Origin: a bacterium | GTDB lineage: Bacteria > Hinthialibacterota > Hinthialibacteria > H5-UNCL2 | NCBI GenBank assembly: GCA_015075175.1 | Contig: JABTUV010000004.1 | Coordinates: 186,001 to 250,000, forward strand | Direction of reading: 5' to 3' | DNA length: 64,000 nt | Shown here: piece after piece, positions 46,230 through 54,470 of the stretch | Position numbering within the stretch: position 1 is the stretch's first letter | How the letters are laid out: each line of letters opens with the position of its first letter | The notes under the pieces: generated by a model | Databases searched by the model: none | What the model saw: only the letters and a program-made list of their open reading frames with translations | Told to the model about the DNA's origin: nothing | Made by a program: the position numbers and the translations under genes

Positions 46230-46514
46230 TTACGACTCCGAGGCGGTAGAGGCCGAACGCGCGACCATGCGGGCCAGGCGCGACTTCTTGCGGTCGGCCT
46301 TGCGCCGATGAATGACGCCGGACTTGGCGGCGCGATCCAAGAGTGAGATAGTCGCGCGCAGCTCGCCCTCGACTTCCGGCCGGGCCGTCCCCGCCGCCAG
46401 CGCGTTCTTGACCCGGTTGACCTGGGTGCGAATCTGCGACTTGCGCGCGATATTGCGCACGCGACGCACCTTGTCTTGGCGCAACCGCTTCCAGTTGGAT
46501 TTGTGAGTCGGCAT
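46230..46514 (-). CDS. rpsT: 30S ribosomal protein bS20
   Basis: 94 residues, beginning MPTHKSNWKRLRQDKVRRVR and rich in Lys and Arg throughout. The helices NALAAGTARPEVEGELRATI, LLDRAAKSGVIHRRKADRKK and SRLARMVARSA fit the three-helix S20 fold that binds 16S rRNA. The length is normal. It is followed leftward by ispD and preceded by rpsR, an unusual pairing since rpsT is often monocistronic. Confidence 0.95.
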   Translation of the reverse strand: MPTHKSNWKRLRQDKVRRVRNIARKSQIRTQVNRVKNALAAGTARPEVEGELRATISLLDRAAKSGVIHRRKADRKKSRLARMVARSASTASES

Positions 46515-46540
46515 GATGCGGATTTACCTGTTCCTTTCCC

Positions 46541-46869
46541 TTAGCGGTGCGTGAAGCCCAAAAGCGCCATTACGCGCGCGCGCTTGACGGCGGTGGAAAG
46601 CATGCGTTGATGCTTGGCGCAGTTGCCCGAGATGCGGCGGGGAATCATCTTGCCGCGCTCGGTGACGAAGTCGCGCAACATGCGGTAGGCCTTGAAATCG
46701 ATGTAGCGGGTGTGGTCGACGCGGAATCGACACACCCTGCGGCGGGAGAAACGGCGGGCGGGTGGGCGGCGGCGGCGCGCCTCCCCTCGCCGCCGGCCTG
46801 GACCTCGCGGGGCGGCCGCTCCGCCGGCCGCTCTTCGGCCGGGCGCGCGGATTCGGTATGTTCATTCAT
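46541..46869 (-). CDS. rpsR: 30S ribosomal protein bS18, frameshifted
   Basis: ATG 46869 begins a low-complexity Glu/Pro/Arg start ([20 protein letters not shown]). The conserved S18 body, [40 protein letters not shown] and [13 protein letters not shown], is in another frame up to the stop at 46541. The shift lies in a GCC/CCG-rich stretch, about 46745-46790, and needs one base. S18 is required in all bacteria and no second copy is seen here, so a sequencing or assembly error is the simplest explanation. It is in the usual order rpsF-ssb-rpsR. Confidence 0.92.
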
Positions 46870-46884
46870 CCTGATGCTCCTTTG

Positions 46885-47334
46885 TCATTGATAAACTCGC
46901 CAAAACGGCAGATCGTCGTCCTCGTCAGAGCCTTCGCCGCGTCCGGCAAGGCGGAGGGCGTCCTCGACAAGCGGCGGCGTTTCGCCTTCCGCCCGCGCCG
47001 ACGCCACCTGCCGATCACCCTTGTCCAGGAAATTGAACGATTCCGCAACGACTTCGTAAGTCTTGCGGTTGTCGCCCTCCTTGGTCTGCCAGGTTCTGAC
47101 CTGCAGGCGCCCATCGACGGCGATCAAACGGCCCTTGGTCAGATATTGCTTGGCCAATTCCGCCAATTTCTGCCACAGAACAATGTCGATGAAGTCGGTC
47201 TCGCGTTCACCTTGAGCATTCTTGCGGGAACGATCCACCGCGAGGGTGAAGTTCGCTACCGGGATGTTGCTGCTGGTGTACCGCACTTCCGGGTCCCGTG
47301 TCAGTCGGCCGATCAGGATCACGCGGTTGAGCAT
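46885..47334 (-). CDS. ssb: Single-stranded DNA-binding protein with an extended C-terminus
   Basis: 149 residues. The OB fold reads MLNRVILIGRLTRDPEVRYT, IPVANFTLAVDRS, ERETDFIDIVLWQKLAEL and KGRLIAVDGRLQVRTWQTKE. The acidic tail DEDDDLPF is that of a bacterial SSB, but it is followed by WRVYQ before the stop, whereas the terminal Phe is normally the last residue and inserts into partner pockets. Whether the five extra residues are real or due to a one-base change at the end is unclear. Between rpsF and rpsR, as in most bacteria. Confidence 0.96.
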   Translation of the reverse strand: MLNRVILIGRLTRDPEVRYTSSNIPVANFTLAVDRSRKNAQGERETDFIDIVLWQKLAELAKQYLTKGRLIAVDGRLQVRTWQTKEGDNRKTYEVVAESFNFLDKGDRQVASARAEGETPPLVEDALRLAGRGEGSDEDDDLPFWRVYQ

Positions 47335-47348
47335 GGGGCGTCCTCCTC

Positions 47349-47867
47349 TCAGGCGCTGGTTTCGTCATCGGGCGGCGCAGCAGACTCGGCAGCGTCCACG
47401 AGCGTGTCGGTCGCCACAGTGACCGGCTCAGGCTCCGGCTCGGGCTCCGGCTGGGCCGCGGCGGCCGCCTCGGCGGCGGCGGCTTCCGCCGCCGCGCGCT
47501 CCGCGGCTACCCGCTCGCGCGCCGCCTGCTCCTCGTCCTGCAACAGCTTCGCCTTGGGCAGCGCGATCACCACGTAGCGGAGGATGCGCGCCTCGGTGCG
47601 GATCGTACCTTCCAGCGCCCGCGGTACTCGTCCGCTCAGGTCGCGGAAGTACACCCACACGTACACACCCTCCCAGACCTTACGGATTTCATAGGCAAGC
47701 CGCCGCTTGCCCCACACGTCCTCCTTCAGAATCTGGCCGCCGTTCTCGGTGACTACCCGCAACAGCTTCTCCCGGACTTCCTTCTGTTCGTCTTCATCCG
47801 TCGTCGGATGGATCACGTACAGCATCTCATAGAAGCCCTTGTACTTCAGGTCGTCGCTCACTTTCAT
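47349..47867 (-). CDS. rpsF: 30S ribosomal protein bS6
   Basis: 172 residues. After KYKGFYEMLYVIHPTTDEDE come the S6 landmarks GGQILKEDVWGKRRLAYEIR and YVWVYFRDLSGRVPRALEGT, with RTEARILRYVVIALPKAKLL closing the domain near residue 108. The remaining 60 residues are an Ala/Glu/Pro-rich tail, unusually long; such tails vary between phyla. A strong GGGGAGGTG precedes the ATG. Followed by ssb and rpsR. Confidence 0.94.
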   Translation of the reverse strand: MKVSDDLKYKGFYEMLYVIHPTTDEDEQKEVREKLLRVVTENGGQILKEDVWGKRRLAYEIRKVWEGVYVWVYFRDLSGRVPRALEGTIRTEARILRYVVIALPKAKLLQDEEQAARERVAAERAAAEAAAAEAAAAAQPEPEPEPEPVTVATDTLVDAAESAAPPDDETSA

Positions 47868-48033
47868 TCACCTCCCCTCGGACTAATGGCCCCGGACCTA
47901 CCCGGGGCAGGGATGACGGGAAACAGCGATGCTATCCCAATTCCCGACAAAAGGCCAGAGCCAACCGGCCCCGACCGTGTTTCCGATACCGTCCCATGGG
48001 TCCCAGGTCCCCCGCGCAGCACCCGCCGCGGCA

Positions 48034-48094
48034 GGCGCAGCACCCCTCGATACGGCCTGCGGCCTACTCGGGGCAGGGCGCTGCGCGACTACGG
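48034..48094. repeat. Repeat with GCGCAGCACCCCTCGATACGG
   Basis: The sequence runs from GGCAGGCGCAGCACCC to GGCGCTGCGCGACTAC, whose ends GCGCAG and CTGCGC pair. It resembles the tandem unit near 25936. It occupies the rpsF-pth gap (47868-48088), the rest of which is featureless. Confidence 0.5.
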
Positions 48095-48667
48095 GTCGGT
48101 GCGCCGGTTGAAGCGCGCGATCAGCGCCTCAATACCCTCCGCGATCCACGTCGCGCAGCCCTCGACGGCGTACGCAATCAACTCCTCGACCGCCGGGCGG
48201 CAATCGGCCGGAAAATCCTCCAGCACGTAATCCTCCAGCGGTGTCTGTCCCAAACCCGCGTCGGCCACGCCCAATCTCAGGCGGGGGAACGCCTGCGAAC
48301 CCACGCTCTCCTCTATCGAGCGGAGTCCGTTGTGCCCGCCCGAGGAGAATTCCTTGCGCGCGCGGCATGAACCCAGCGGCAGGTTGACATCGTCGCACAC
48401 GACGAGCAGCTCCGTGCCCAAGTCAAACTCGAACCGCCGGGTCAACTCCGCGACCGCCAAGCCGCTGCGGTTCATGTACGTCACCGGCTTGACCGCCAGC
48501 ACCCGATGCCCCGTGCTCTGTCCTTCCCAGACGAGGCTGTGGCGCAGATCCGGTGCGGCCGCCAGCCCCAGGCGCAGCACCAGTCCATCCACCACTCTCC
48601 AACCCAGGTTGTGGCGGGTGTGCGCGTAGCGCCGCTCGGGATTGCCCAACCCCACCACCACGCGCAT
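48089..48667 (-). CDS. pth: Peptidyl-tRNA hydrolase
   Basis: 192 residues, normal length. RVVVGLGNPERRYAHTRHNL holds Asn10 and the catalytic His19; KPVTYMNRSGLAVAEL contains the conserved Asn; VVCDDVNLPLGSCRARK has Asp92/93 that orients the His; SSGGHNGLRSIEES follows with Asn113. It frees tRNA from prematurely released peptides. It lies nine bases after rplY, the common pairing. Confidence 0.95.
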   Translation of the reverse strand: MRVVVGLGNPERRYAHTRHNLGWRVVDGLVLRLGLAAAPDLRHSLVWEGQSTGHRVLAVKPVTYMNRSGLAVAELTRRFEFDLGTELLVVCDDVNLPLGSCRARKEFSSGGHNGLRSIEESVGSQAFPRLRLGVADAGLGQTPLEDYVLEDFPADCRPAVEELIAYAVEGCATWIAEGIEALIARFNRRTDP

Positions 48668-48676
48668 CGAGGAGAC

Positions 48677-49321
48677 TTACGCCGATTCCTTGCCGGCTTC
48701 GGCGGTCGCCGCCGGCGCCGCCTCGCCCTCGACCGGCGCCTCCACCGGCGCCTCGACCTTCTCGACGGTCGGAGCCAACACGCTGGCGAGCGTTGTGTCG
48801 GGGTTGGTGAGGACGTGAATCTTCTCGTCCACGACAAGGTCGTGCACATGCAGCGTCTGCCCCACGCCCAGCGGTTCCACGTTGACCGGGATGAAATCGG
48901 GAATGTCCATGGGCAGGCACTCGATCTCCAACTCTCGCAGGGGCGTCTCCAACACACCGCCGGCGTTGCGCACGCCCTCGGGAGTGCCTACGAAGTGCAG
49001 CGGCACGCTGGTACTGACCTTGTGGTCGAGGGCGATGCGCAGGAGATCGACGTGAATGGGAAGGCCCGTCAGAGGATGGAACTGCACGTCCTTGACGATT
49101 CCCAAGGCGTCCTCGCCGGCGCTCTTGAGGTTCAGGATGGCGTGCCGCCCCTTCTCGCTGCTGATGAGATGATGAAAGGAGTGGCGGTCCACCGACAGCG
49201 AAAGCGGCTTCTGACCCTCGCCGTAAAGTGTGACCGGAAGGCGGCCGGTCGCGCGCAGCTTGCGGCACGCGCCCTTGCCCGTCGCCGGCCGGGCGGCTAT
49301 TTCAACGTCGACTCGATGCAT
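48677..49321 (-). CDS. rplY: 50S ribosomal protein bL25, long CTC type
   Basis: 214 residues. The L25 domain (RATGRLPVTLYGEGQKPLSL, HLISSEKGRHAILNL, VKDVQFHPLTGLPIHVDLLR) is followed by the TL5/CTC C-terminal domain (STSVPLHFVGTPEGVRNAGG, LEIECLPMDIPDFIPVNVEP) and an Ala/Glu/Pro tail. It binds 5S rRNA. AAGGAG precedes the ATG, and the prs stop lies about 30 bases upstream, so prs, rplY and pth are probably one unit. Confidence 0.94.
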   Translation of the reverse strand: MHRVDVEIAARPATGKGACRKLRATGRLPVTLYGEGQKPLSLSVDRHSFHHLISSEKGRHAILNLKSAGEDALGIVKDVQFHPLTGLPIHVDLLRIALDHKVSTSVPLHFVGTPEGVRNAGGVLETPLRELEIECLPMDIPDFIPVNVEPLGVGQTLHVHDLVVDEKIHVLTNPDTTLASVLAPTVEKVEAPVEAPVEGEAAPAATAEAGKESA

Positions 49322-49352
49322 GATGCGTCACTTCTCCTTGTCTGTCTTTTGG

Positions 49353-50323
49353 CTAGTCCACTTCCAGGTCGGTCGGCAGGAACAAGTCGCTCACGGAGGT
49401 TTCGCTGTGAATGCGCGAGATCGCCTACGCCAAAAGCCCGCCCACCGAGACTACGCGGATTTCGGTGTTCCCGCAAGCGCGCCGGGAAGGGATGGTATTG
49501 GTGACGACGACGACGCCGTCGATGGGGCGGCGTCGAGCTTAGCGAGCGCGTCGCCGGAGAAGATGGCGTGGGTGGCGCACGCATAGACGCGTTGCGCCCC
49601 CTCCTTCCTGATCGCCGCCGCCGCCTTGCTGACGGTCCCTGCCGTGTCGATCATGTCGTCCACCAGCACTGCGTCGTGCCCGTCCACCTCGCCGATAATG
49701 TGCATGACCTCCGCCTGGTTGGCGCGCGGGCGCCGCTTGTCTACGATCGCCAGCGGGCAGCCCAGATGGTTGGCGAAGGCCCGCCCCCGCTTGACGCTGC
49801 CTACGTCGGGCGCGACCACGACCGGGTCCCGCAGATGCCACTGTTGCACGGCGTGAAGCAGCACCTTGGAACCGTACAGATGATCCACCGGAATGTCGAA
49901 GAAGCCCTGAATCTGTCCGGCATGGAGGTCGATGGTGAGGATGCGCTGCGCGCCCGCGGTCGTCAAGAGGTTGGCCACCAGCTTGGCGGTGATGGGCACG
50001 CGCGGACGATGCTTGCGATCCTGGCGGGCGTAGCCGTAATAGGGCAAAACGGCCGTGATGCGCCGCGCCGAGGCGCGCTTGGCCGCGTCGATCATGATCA
50101 ACAGCTCCATCAGATGCTCGTTGACGGGCGCGCAGGTGGACTGGACGATGAAGACGTCCCGGCCGCGGATGTTCTCGTCGATCTGAACGAAGGTCTCCGC
50201 ATCCTCGAAGTGGCCCAGTTCGCAATGGCAGACGGGAATGCCGAGCGCGTCGGCGATCTCGCGCGTCAGCTCCGGGTTGGATTGGCCGCCGAGCACGACC
50301 GGCGGGTCGCTGGAATGGGTCAT
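49353..50323 (-). CDS. prs: Ribose-phosphate pyrophosphokinase with frameshift and internal TAG
   Basis: ATG 50323 overlaps the glmU stop by four bases. LGGQSNPELTREIADALGIP, RGRDVFIVQSTCAPVNEHLM, LPYYGYARQDRKHRPR (ATP loop), TIDLHAGQIQGFF and the ribose-5-phosphate loop AVLVDDMIDTAGTV are intact. The frame ends early at 49451, but the family C-terminus, DGVVVVTNTIPS and IRVVSVGGLLA, continues in another frame after one base is missing in a C-run near 49535. It then meets TAG at 49425-49427 where GAG (Glu) is expected, and finally AISRIHSETSVSDLF to the TAG at 49353-49355. PRPP synthesis is essential, so these are probably sequence errors. Confidence 0.93.
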
Positions 50324-51342
50324 AGCGGCTCGGTTCCTTCGGGTTCATCGGCGGACAGAAGCCGGTAGTTGTCCGGCACGCGGCGGTTGCGAAGTACGCA
50401 ATCCTCCAAGCGCGCCACGTTGCCTACCTCCACGTCCACCAGATGCGCGTGGGGCCCCACCCGGCAGTTCTCTCCGATGCGGCAGGCGCCCTGAAGGATC
50501 GTGTGCGGGCGGATGATGGTGTCCCGCCCGATTTCCACGTCCTCGTCGATGTAGGTCGTGTCCGGATCTAGAATGGTGACCCCCGCCAGCATGTGGCGGT
50601 CCAGGATGCGCCGGCGCAGAATCTTCTCCGCCACCGCCAGTTGCAGCCGGCTGTTCACGCCCAGGATTTCCGTGGCGTCGTCGGTCACGACCGCCTCGAC
50701 GCGCCGCCCGGTGTCCACCATGATCTTGATGACGTCGGTCAGGTAATACTCGCCCTGCACGTTGTGCGGCGTCACCGCCGCCAGCGCCTCGCGCAAAGGC
50801 TCCGCATAAAAGCAGTAGAAGCCCGCGTTGACCTCGCGGATCATGCGCTCGTACTTGTTGGCGTCGCGATGCTCGACGATGGAGAGGACCGAGTTGTCGT
50901 CGCGCCGCAGCACGCGCCCGTAACCCTCGGGATTGTCCACTTCGCAGGTCAGCAGGGTCGCGTCGGCTTCGATGTAATTATGGCGGTTGACCAGATGCGC
51001 CAGCGTCTCGTAACGGATCAGGGGCGTGTCGCCGTTGACGACCAGAACGTCCCCGCTCCAGTCGGAAAGGCCCGCCATGCCCAACTGGGTGGCGTGGCCC
51101 GTGCCCCTGCGTTCCGGCTGGCGGCAGAACTCCACGTGGCTGTTGTCGCGCAAGTAGGCGCGGATTTCCTGCTCTTCATAACCCACCACGACGGTGGTGC
51201 GTGCGACCTGCAGGCTGTTGAGCACGCGTAGGATGTGGATCAGCATGGGCTGGCCGCAGACGCGATGCAGGGCTTTGGGAAAGCGGCTTTTCAGCCGCGT
51301 TCCGTCGCCGGCGGCCAGCACGATGGCGGCGAGTTGTCGCAT
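50320..51342 (-). CDS. glmU: GlmU-type UDP-N-acetylglucosamine pyrophosphorylase, short form
   Basis: 340 residues from ATG 51342; GTG 51351 just upstream is an alternative. The pyrophosphorylase loop AAIVLAAGDGTRLKSRFPKA is at the N-terminus, with RRGTGHATQLG, VVNGDTPLIRYETL and NPEGYGRVLRRDD. A few left-handed beta-helix turns follow (IGRDTIIRPHTILQGACRIG, RVGPHAHLVDVEVG), but the protein stops about 120 residues short of full GlmU and lacks the acetyltransferase active site. It should therefore make UDP-GlcNAc from GlcNAc-1-P, with acetylation done by another enzyme, or act on another sugar phosphate. Overlaps prs by four bases. Confidence 0.85.
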   Translation of the reverse strand: MRQLAAIVLAAGDGTRLKSRFPKALHRVCGQPMLIHILRVLNSLQVARTTVVVGYEEQEIRAYLRDNSHVEFCRQPERRGTGHATQLGMAGLSDWSGDVLVVNGDTPLIRYETLAHLVNRHNYIEADATLLTCEVDNPEGYGRVLRRDDNSVLSIVEHRDANKYERMIREVNAGFYCFYAEPLREALAAVTPHNVQGEYYLTDVIKIMVDTGRRVEAVVTDDATEILGVNSRLQLAVAEKILRRRILDRHMLAGVTILDPDTTYIDEDVEIGRDTIIRPHTILQGACRIGENCRVGPHAHLVDVEVGNVARLEDCVLRNRRVPDNYRLLSADEPEGTEPL

Positions 51343-51516
51343 TCGGTCCACGTTTTCCCCAAACCCCTGTCCGCGGCAATCGTTGACGATGGGGTGTGTC
51401 CAACCGGTCGCCGGACACACATTCCCCCCACCCTGGGACGGCGGTAGCCCGAACGGTATAGAGGCTGGGCGGCACGCTGTCAAGCCCTTTTCCTTTAAGC
51501 ACTTGCGTGGCGCCGC

Positions 51517-51548
51517 TTCCCCCCTAACAAGGGGGGTGGGAGGAATTC
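51517..51548. repeat. Short palindromic repeat, family E, copy 2
   Basis: C-run, TAACAA, G-run and GGGAGGAATTC, matching 621-650. It lies between glmU and the tRNA-Val promoter; the remaining 51343-51577 shows nothing else. Confidence 0.6.
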
Positions 51549-51577
51549 TGCCTGCAACGCCACTGTCCACATGGGGG

Positions 51578-51606
51578 TTGTCAGGCCAAAAGTTTTGCAG
51601 TATAAG
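51578..51606 (+). promoter_or_regulatory. Sigma-70 promoter of tRNA-Val
   Basis: TTGTCA (51578-51583), a 17-base spacer and TATAAG (51601-51606). The tRNA begins at 51619, 12 bases after the -10 element, which is the expected arrangement for a short processed leader. Confidence 0.75.
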
Positions 51607-51618
51607 AATCCTGCGGTC

Positions 51619-51695
51619 GGGTGATTAGCTCAGCTGGTTAGAGCGCCAGTCTCACATACTGGAGGCCAGTGGTTCGAATCCACTATCACCCACCA
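51619..51695 (+). tRNA. tRNA-Val (CAC)
   Basis: Acceptor arm GGGTGAT pairs with ATCACCC and CCA is encoded. D-arm GCTC/GAGC, anticodon arm CCAGT-CTCACAT-ACTGG giving anticodon CAC, and T-arm with GGTTCGAATCC. All stems pair fully. Confidence 0.95.
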
Positions 51696-51732
51696 TTCCG
51701 TTATCCCGACAAGACAGCCGGATCGAGCGCCC

Positions 51733-53109
51733 ATGCCGCCCAGTCCATGTTTGCGCGACTACCGGCAGGCGGTCGCGCTCGCCTCATCCCGGGATTTCCC
51801 GAACGCGCGCCAACGCCTGGAGGCGGCCCTCCGGTCCGACCCTCATTTCCACGACGCCTACTTCCTTTTGGCGCGCATCCACCTGGAAGAAAAGCAGTAC
51901 GAGCGGGCGATCGCGCTCTTGTCGGGGCTTTATCGGCGCTTTCCCGCCGACCGGGAGGTGGGGCGGCTCTTGGCGGAGGCATATCGCCAGGCGGGGGAAA
52001 AGCGGCGGGCCGCCATGCTCTTGGAAGAAGTCGCGGCGCGTTATCCTGAAGATGCCGCCCTGACCCTGGATGCAGCCCGTCTTTGGGCCGCCGACGGGAG
52101 GATCGGTCGTGCGCTGCGACGCCTCAAACGCCTTTTGCGCCGGCATCCCGAGCACCTGGAGGCGCTGCTCTTTTTGGGCGATCTCTACTTGGAGCGCAGA
52201 CAGTCGCGGCGCGCCCAGGAGGTCTTCGCGCGCTGCCTGACGTTGTGTCCGGACCATCTGGCCGCCAAACGAGGACTCGGCCTGGGTCTTAACGGGAACG
52301 CCAAGGCGTCCCTGTCCCAGCCGCCGGATGTGCTTGCCCGTGAAGTGGAAACGCTTCGGGAGCGGGCCGCCGAGAGGGCCGCGGCCGGCGACTGGGACGC
52401 CGCCTTGGAGGCGCTGGCCATCGCCTGACGGCTGGCGCCCGAAAACCACCAGATTCTCCTGGACATGGCCCTGCTCTATCGTCACGCTGGCAAGCTGGAT
52501 CGCTGCGGAGAAATCCTGTCTGAACTGGTCCTGCGCGCCCCCGACCATCCGCCCGGCCATTATCAGCTGGGCGCATGGGAGATGCAGCAGGGACGGCTCG
52601 CCCAGGCGCAAGCGCACCTGGCGCGAGCGGTTGAGTTGGACCCGTTTTACGCCGAGGCCATCCACGAGTTGGGGGTGTGCAGCCGCCGACTGGGACGGCT
52701 TGACGAGGCGGAGGCGCTCTTGCGGCGGGCGCTGGAGGTCAGCGGCGGAGCCGCCGAAAGTTACTACGTACTGGCGCAAGTGGAGTATCAGCAGGGCAGG
52801 GGAGAGGAGAGCCTGGGCACGCTTTTCGCCTGCGTGGAGCGCTATCCCGACTTTCACGAGGCGCGCATCGCGTTGGCCAACTTCCTCTGTCTCGCGGGAC
52901 GGCGCGAGGAGGCTCTGGCGCAGTTGGAGATGGTCCTGGCGCGGGCGCCGCTGCATCTGGAGGCGCAGCGCGCGCGCGCCCATGTTCTGGCCGAGCTGGG
53001 GGAGTTGGAGGAGGCGCGTCGCGCCTGGGCGCGTTTGGCCGCCCAAGGCGACGCCGAAGCCGCCCTGCGCCTGGAAACGTTCATTCCCTCCGTTGCCCCG
53101 GGGGCCTGA
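51733..53109 (+). CDS. TPR protein interrupted by an in-frame TGA
   Basis: Two reading frames, 51733-52428 and 52429-53109, are in the same phase and separated only by TGA at 52426-52428. Together they encode about 458 residues of tetratricopeptide repeats with the recurrent A-x3-Y/L and P spacing: AYFLLARIHLEEKQYERAIA, ALLFLGDLYLERRQSRRAQE, MALLYRHAGKLDRCGEILSE, AIHELGVCSRRLGRLDEAEA. The sequence around the stop, ALEALAIA then RLAPENHQILL, is natural TPR text and would read through if TGA were CGA. No signal peptide; a scaffold role is likely. It may share a transcript with tRNA-Val 38 bases upstream. Confidence 0.82.
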
Positions 53110-53112
53110 GCA

Positions 53113-53697
53113 TTGCTGCCTATCAACTATCCGATTCCCGACGCCTACCGCCTTCATGCGCTCGTCCTGGCCCTCTTGCTCGCCTGTACCGGATGGATCC
53201 TCTACCGCTTCGGCGTGCGCATCGCGGGCTTTGCGCTGGGCTTTCTTCTGGGCGGCGTGTTGGGTATCGTCATCCCGGCCGTGTTCGAGAGACCCGGCGC
53301 CCAGCTGTGGACCGTCCCCATTCTGGGAGTGCTGTTGGGTTGGTTCGCTTCCGTTCTGGTCGTCGGTCTTTTCCGGCTGCTCGTCTTTCTTGCCGTCGCG
53401 TTGGCTTCCTTCTTCACGCTCTCCGTTGTGGCGGGAGCACCCCTTACGCTGGAAGCGTTTGGAGAGGAACCCGCTGTATTTCTGACGGCTCTCGGCGTCA
53501 GCCTGCTCTTGGGGCTTTGCGGCGTGCTGCTGCAGCGTTATCTCATAATCGTCTTGACAGTCTGGATAGGCGCGAGTTTAATGCAGGAAATCCTGCCCCA
53601 TCCTGCGACCTTTCCCGCGGTCGTGGCCTTGGGTCTGTTCGTCCAGCTGGGGTTCTACCGGCGCCTGGTAACTCGCGCCCCAAGGGAAGAGTCATAA
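53113..53697 (+). CDS. DUF4203-like multi-pass membrane protein
   Basis: 194 residues starting at TTG 53113, three bases after the TPR stop. Six to seven hydrophobic helices, many Gly and Leu, with glycine-rich turns such as GFLLGGVLGIVIPAVF and LGVSLLLGLCGVLLQRYLII. The layout, a compact bundle in which alternate helices carry small-residue motifs, matches the DUF4203/TMEM198 family; its function is unknown. It lies in an operon with the TPR gene and a pseudopilin-like lipoprotein gene. Confidence 0.7.
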   Translation: MLPINYPIPDAYRLHALVLALLLACTGWILYRFGVRIAGFALGFLLGGVLGIVIPAVFERPGAQLWTVPILGVLLGWFASVLVVGLFRLLVFLAVALASFFTLSVVAGAPLTLEAFGEEPAVFLTALGVSLLLGLCGVLLQRYLIIVLTVWIGASLMQEILPHPATFPAVVALGLFVQLGFYRRLVTRAPREES

Positions 53698-53701
53698 AAA
53701 C

Positions 53702-54470
53702 ATGAAACCCGCACGCTTTACGTGGACGTTGGCCATCCTTCTCAGCCTGACTGGACCGTGGGGATGCGGGCCGCAACCGCAATACAGAGGCCGGCCCGGT
53801 CGACGTGTATCCTCAAAACCGCAAGACGCTGGAGCTGTACTACGATGCGTTGCACGACTACGCGCGCGACGTGGGGCAGTTCCCGGAAACCCTCATGGAC
53901 CTGACGCGACCGCCGGCTGGCCGGGCCGGCTGGAAGGGGCCGTACCTTCCCAGTCTTCCCAACGATGCGTGGAGCCGTCCGTTCGTCTACGAACGCATGG
54001 AGACCGGCCCTTATCCGTATCGCCTCGCCAGCACGGGAGCGAACGGTCAACCCTGGGACGAAGACGACTATCCCATCGACGACGTGCGCCGCAACCGCAT
54101 GGAGCGCGACCTGAAAGCCTATACCCTCGCAGTCGTGCTGTTTCGCACCCACGTGGGCCGGTATCCCACGACCGAGGAGGGGCTTCGGTCGCTTTTTGTC
54201 CAGCCGCAAGGGGCGGGCGGATGGCGCGGCCCCTATGCACCCAAGGTCTTGCGCGACCCTTGGAACCGGGATTTTCACTACAGCCTGGAGTTGCGCGAAG
54301 GGGAACCTTATTTCGACGTCTGGACGCAAGGACCCGACGCCGCCGCCAGCACGGACGACATTCACATCCGGGACATTCCCGGTACCGAACAGTTCTTCAT
54401 TCCCGAGGGCGAAATCGAAAGGGAACTGGCCCGGCTGCGCGGCCAACAGCCCCATGATCAATCTGAATGA
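53702..54470 (+). CDS. Lipoprotein with two GspG-like pseudopilin domains, one frameshift
   Basis: ATG 53702 starts MKPARFTWTLAILLSLTGPW then GCG, a lipoprotein signal. After about 30 codons the frame shifts by one base near 53790; the body reads YPQNRKTLELYYDALHDYAR and ends at 54470. Two tandem modules carry the T2SS GspG C-terminal pattern: FPETLMDLTRPP with GWKGPYLPSLPNDAW and YPYRLASTGANG; then YPTTEEGLRSLFVQP with GGWRGPYAPKVLRDPWNRDF. The usual prepilin helix and cleavage site are absent, replaced by a lipobox, so it is not a pilin subunit in the ordinary sense. It overlaps the ComFB gene by 17 bases. Confidence 0.75.

Noticed and set aside
52426-52428. Selenocysteine or TGA recoding in the TPR gene
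   Set aside because: TGA ends many other genes here, no SECIS-like hairpin is apparent, and the residue expected from TPR context is Arg.
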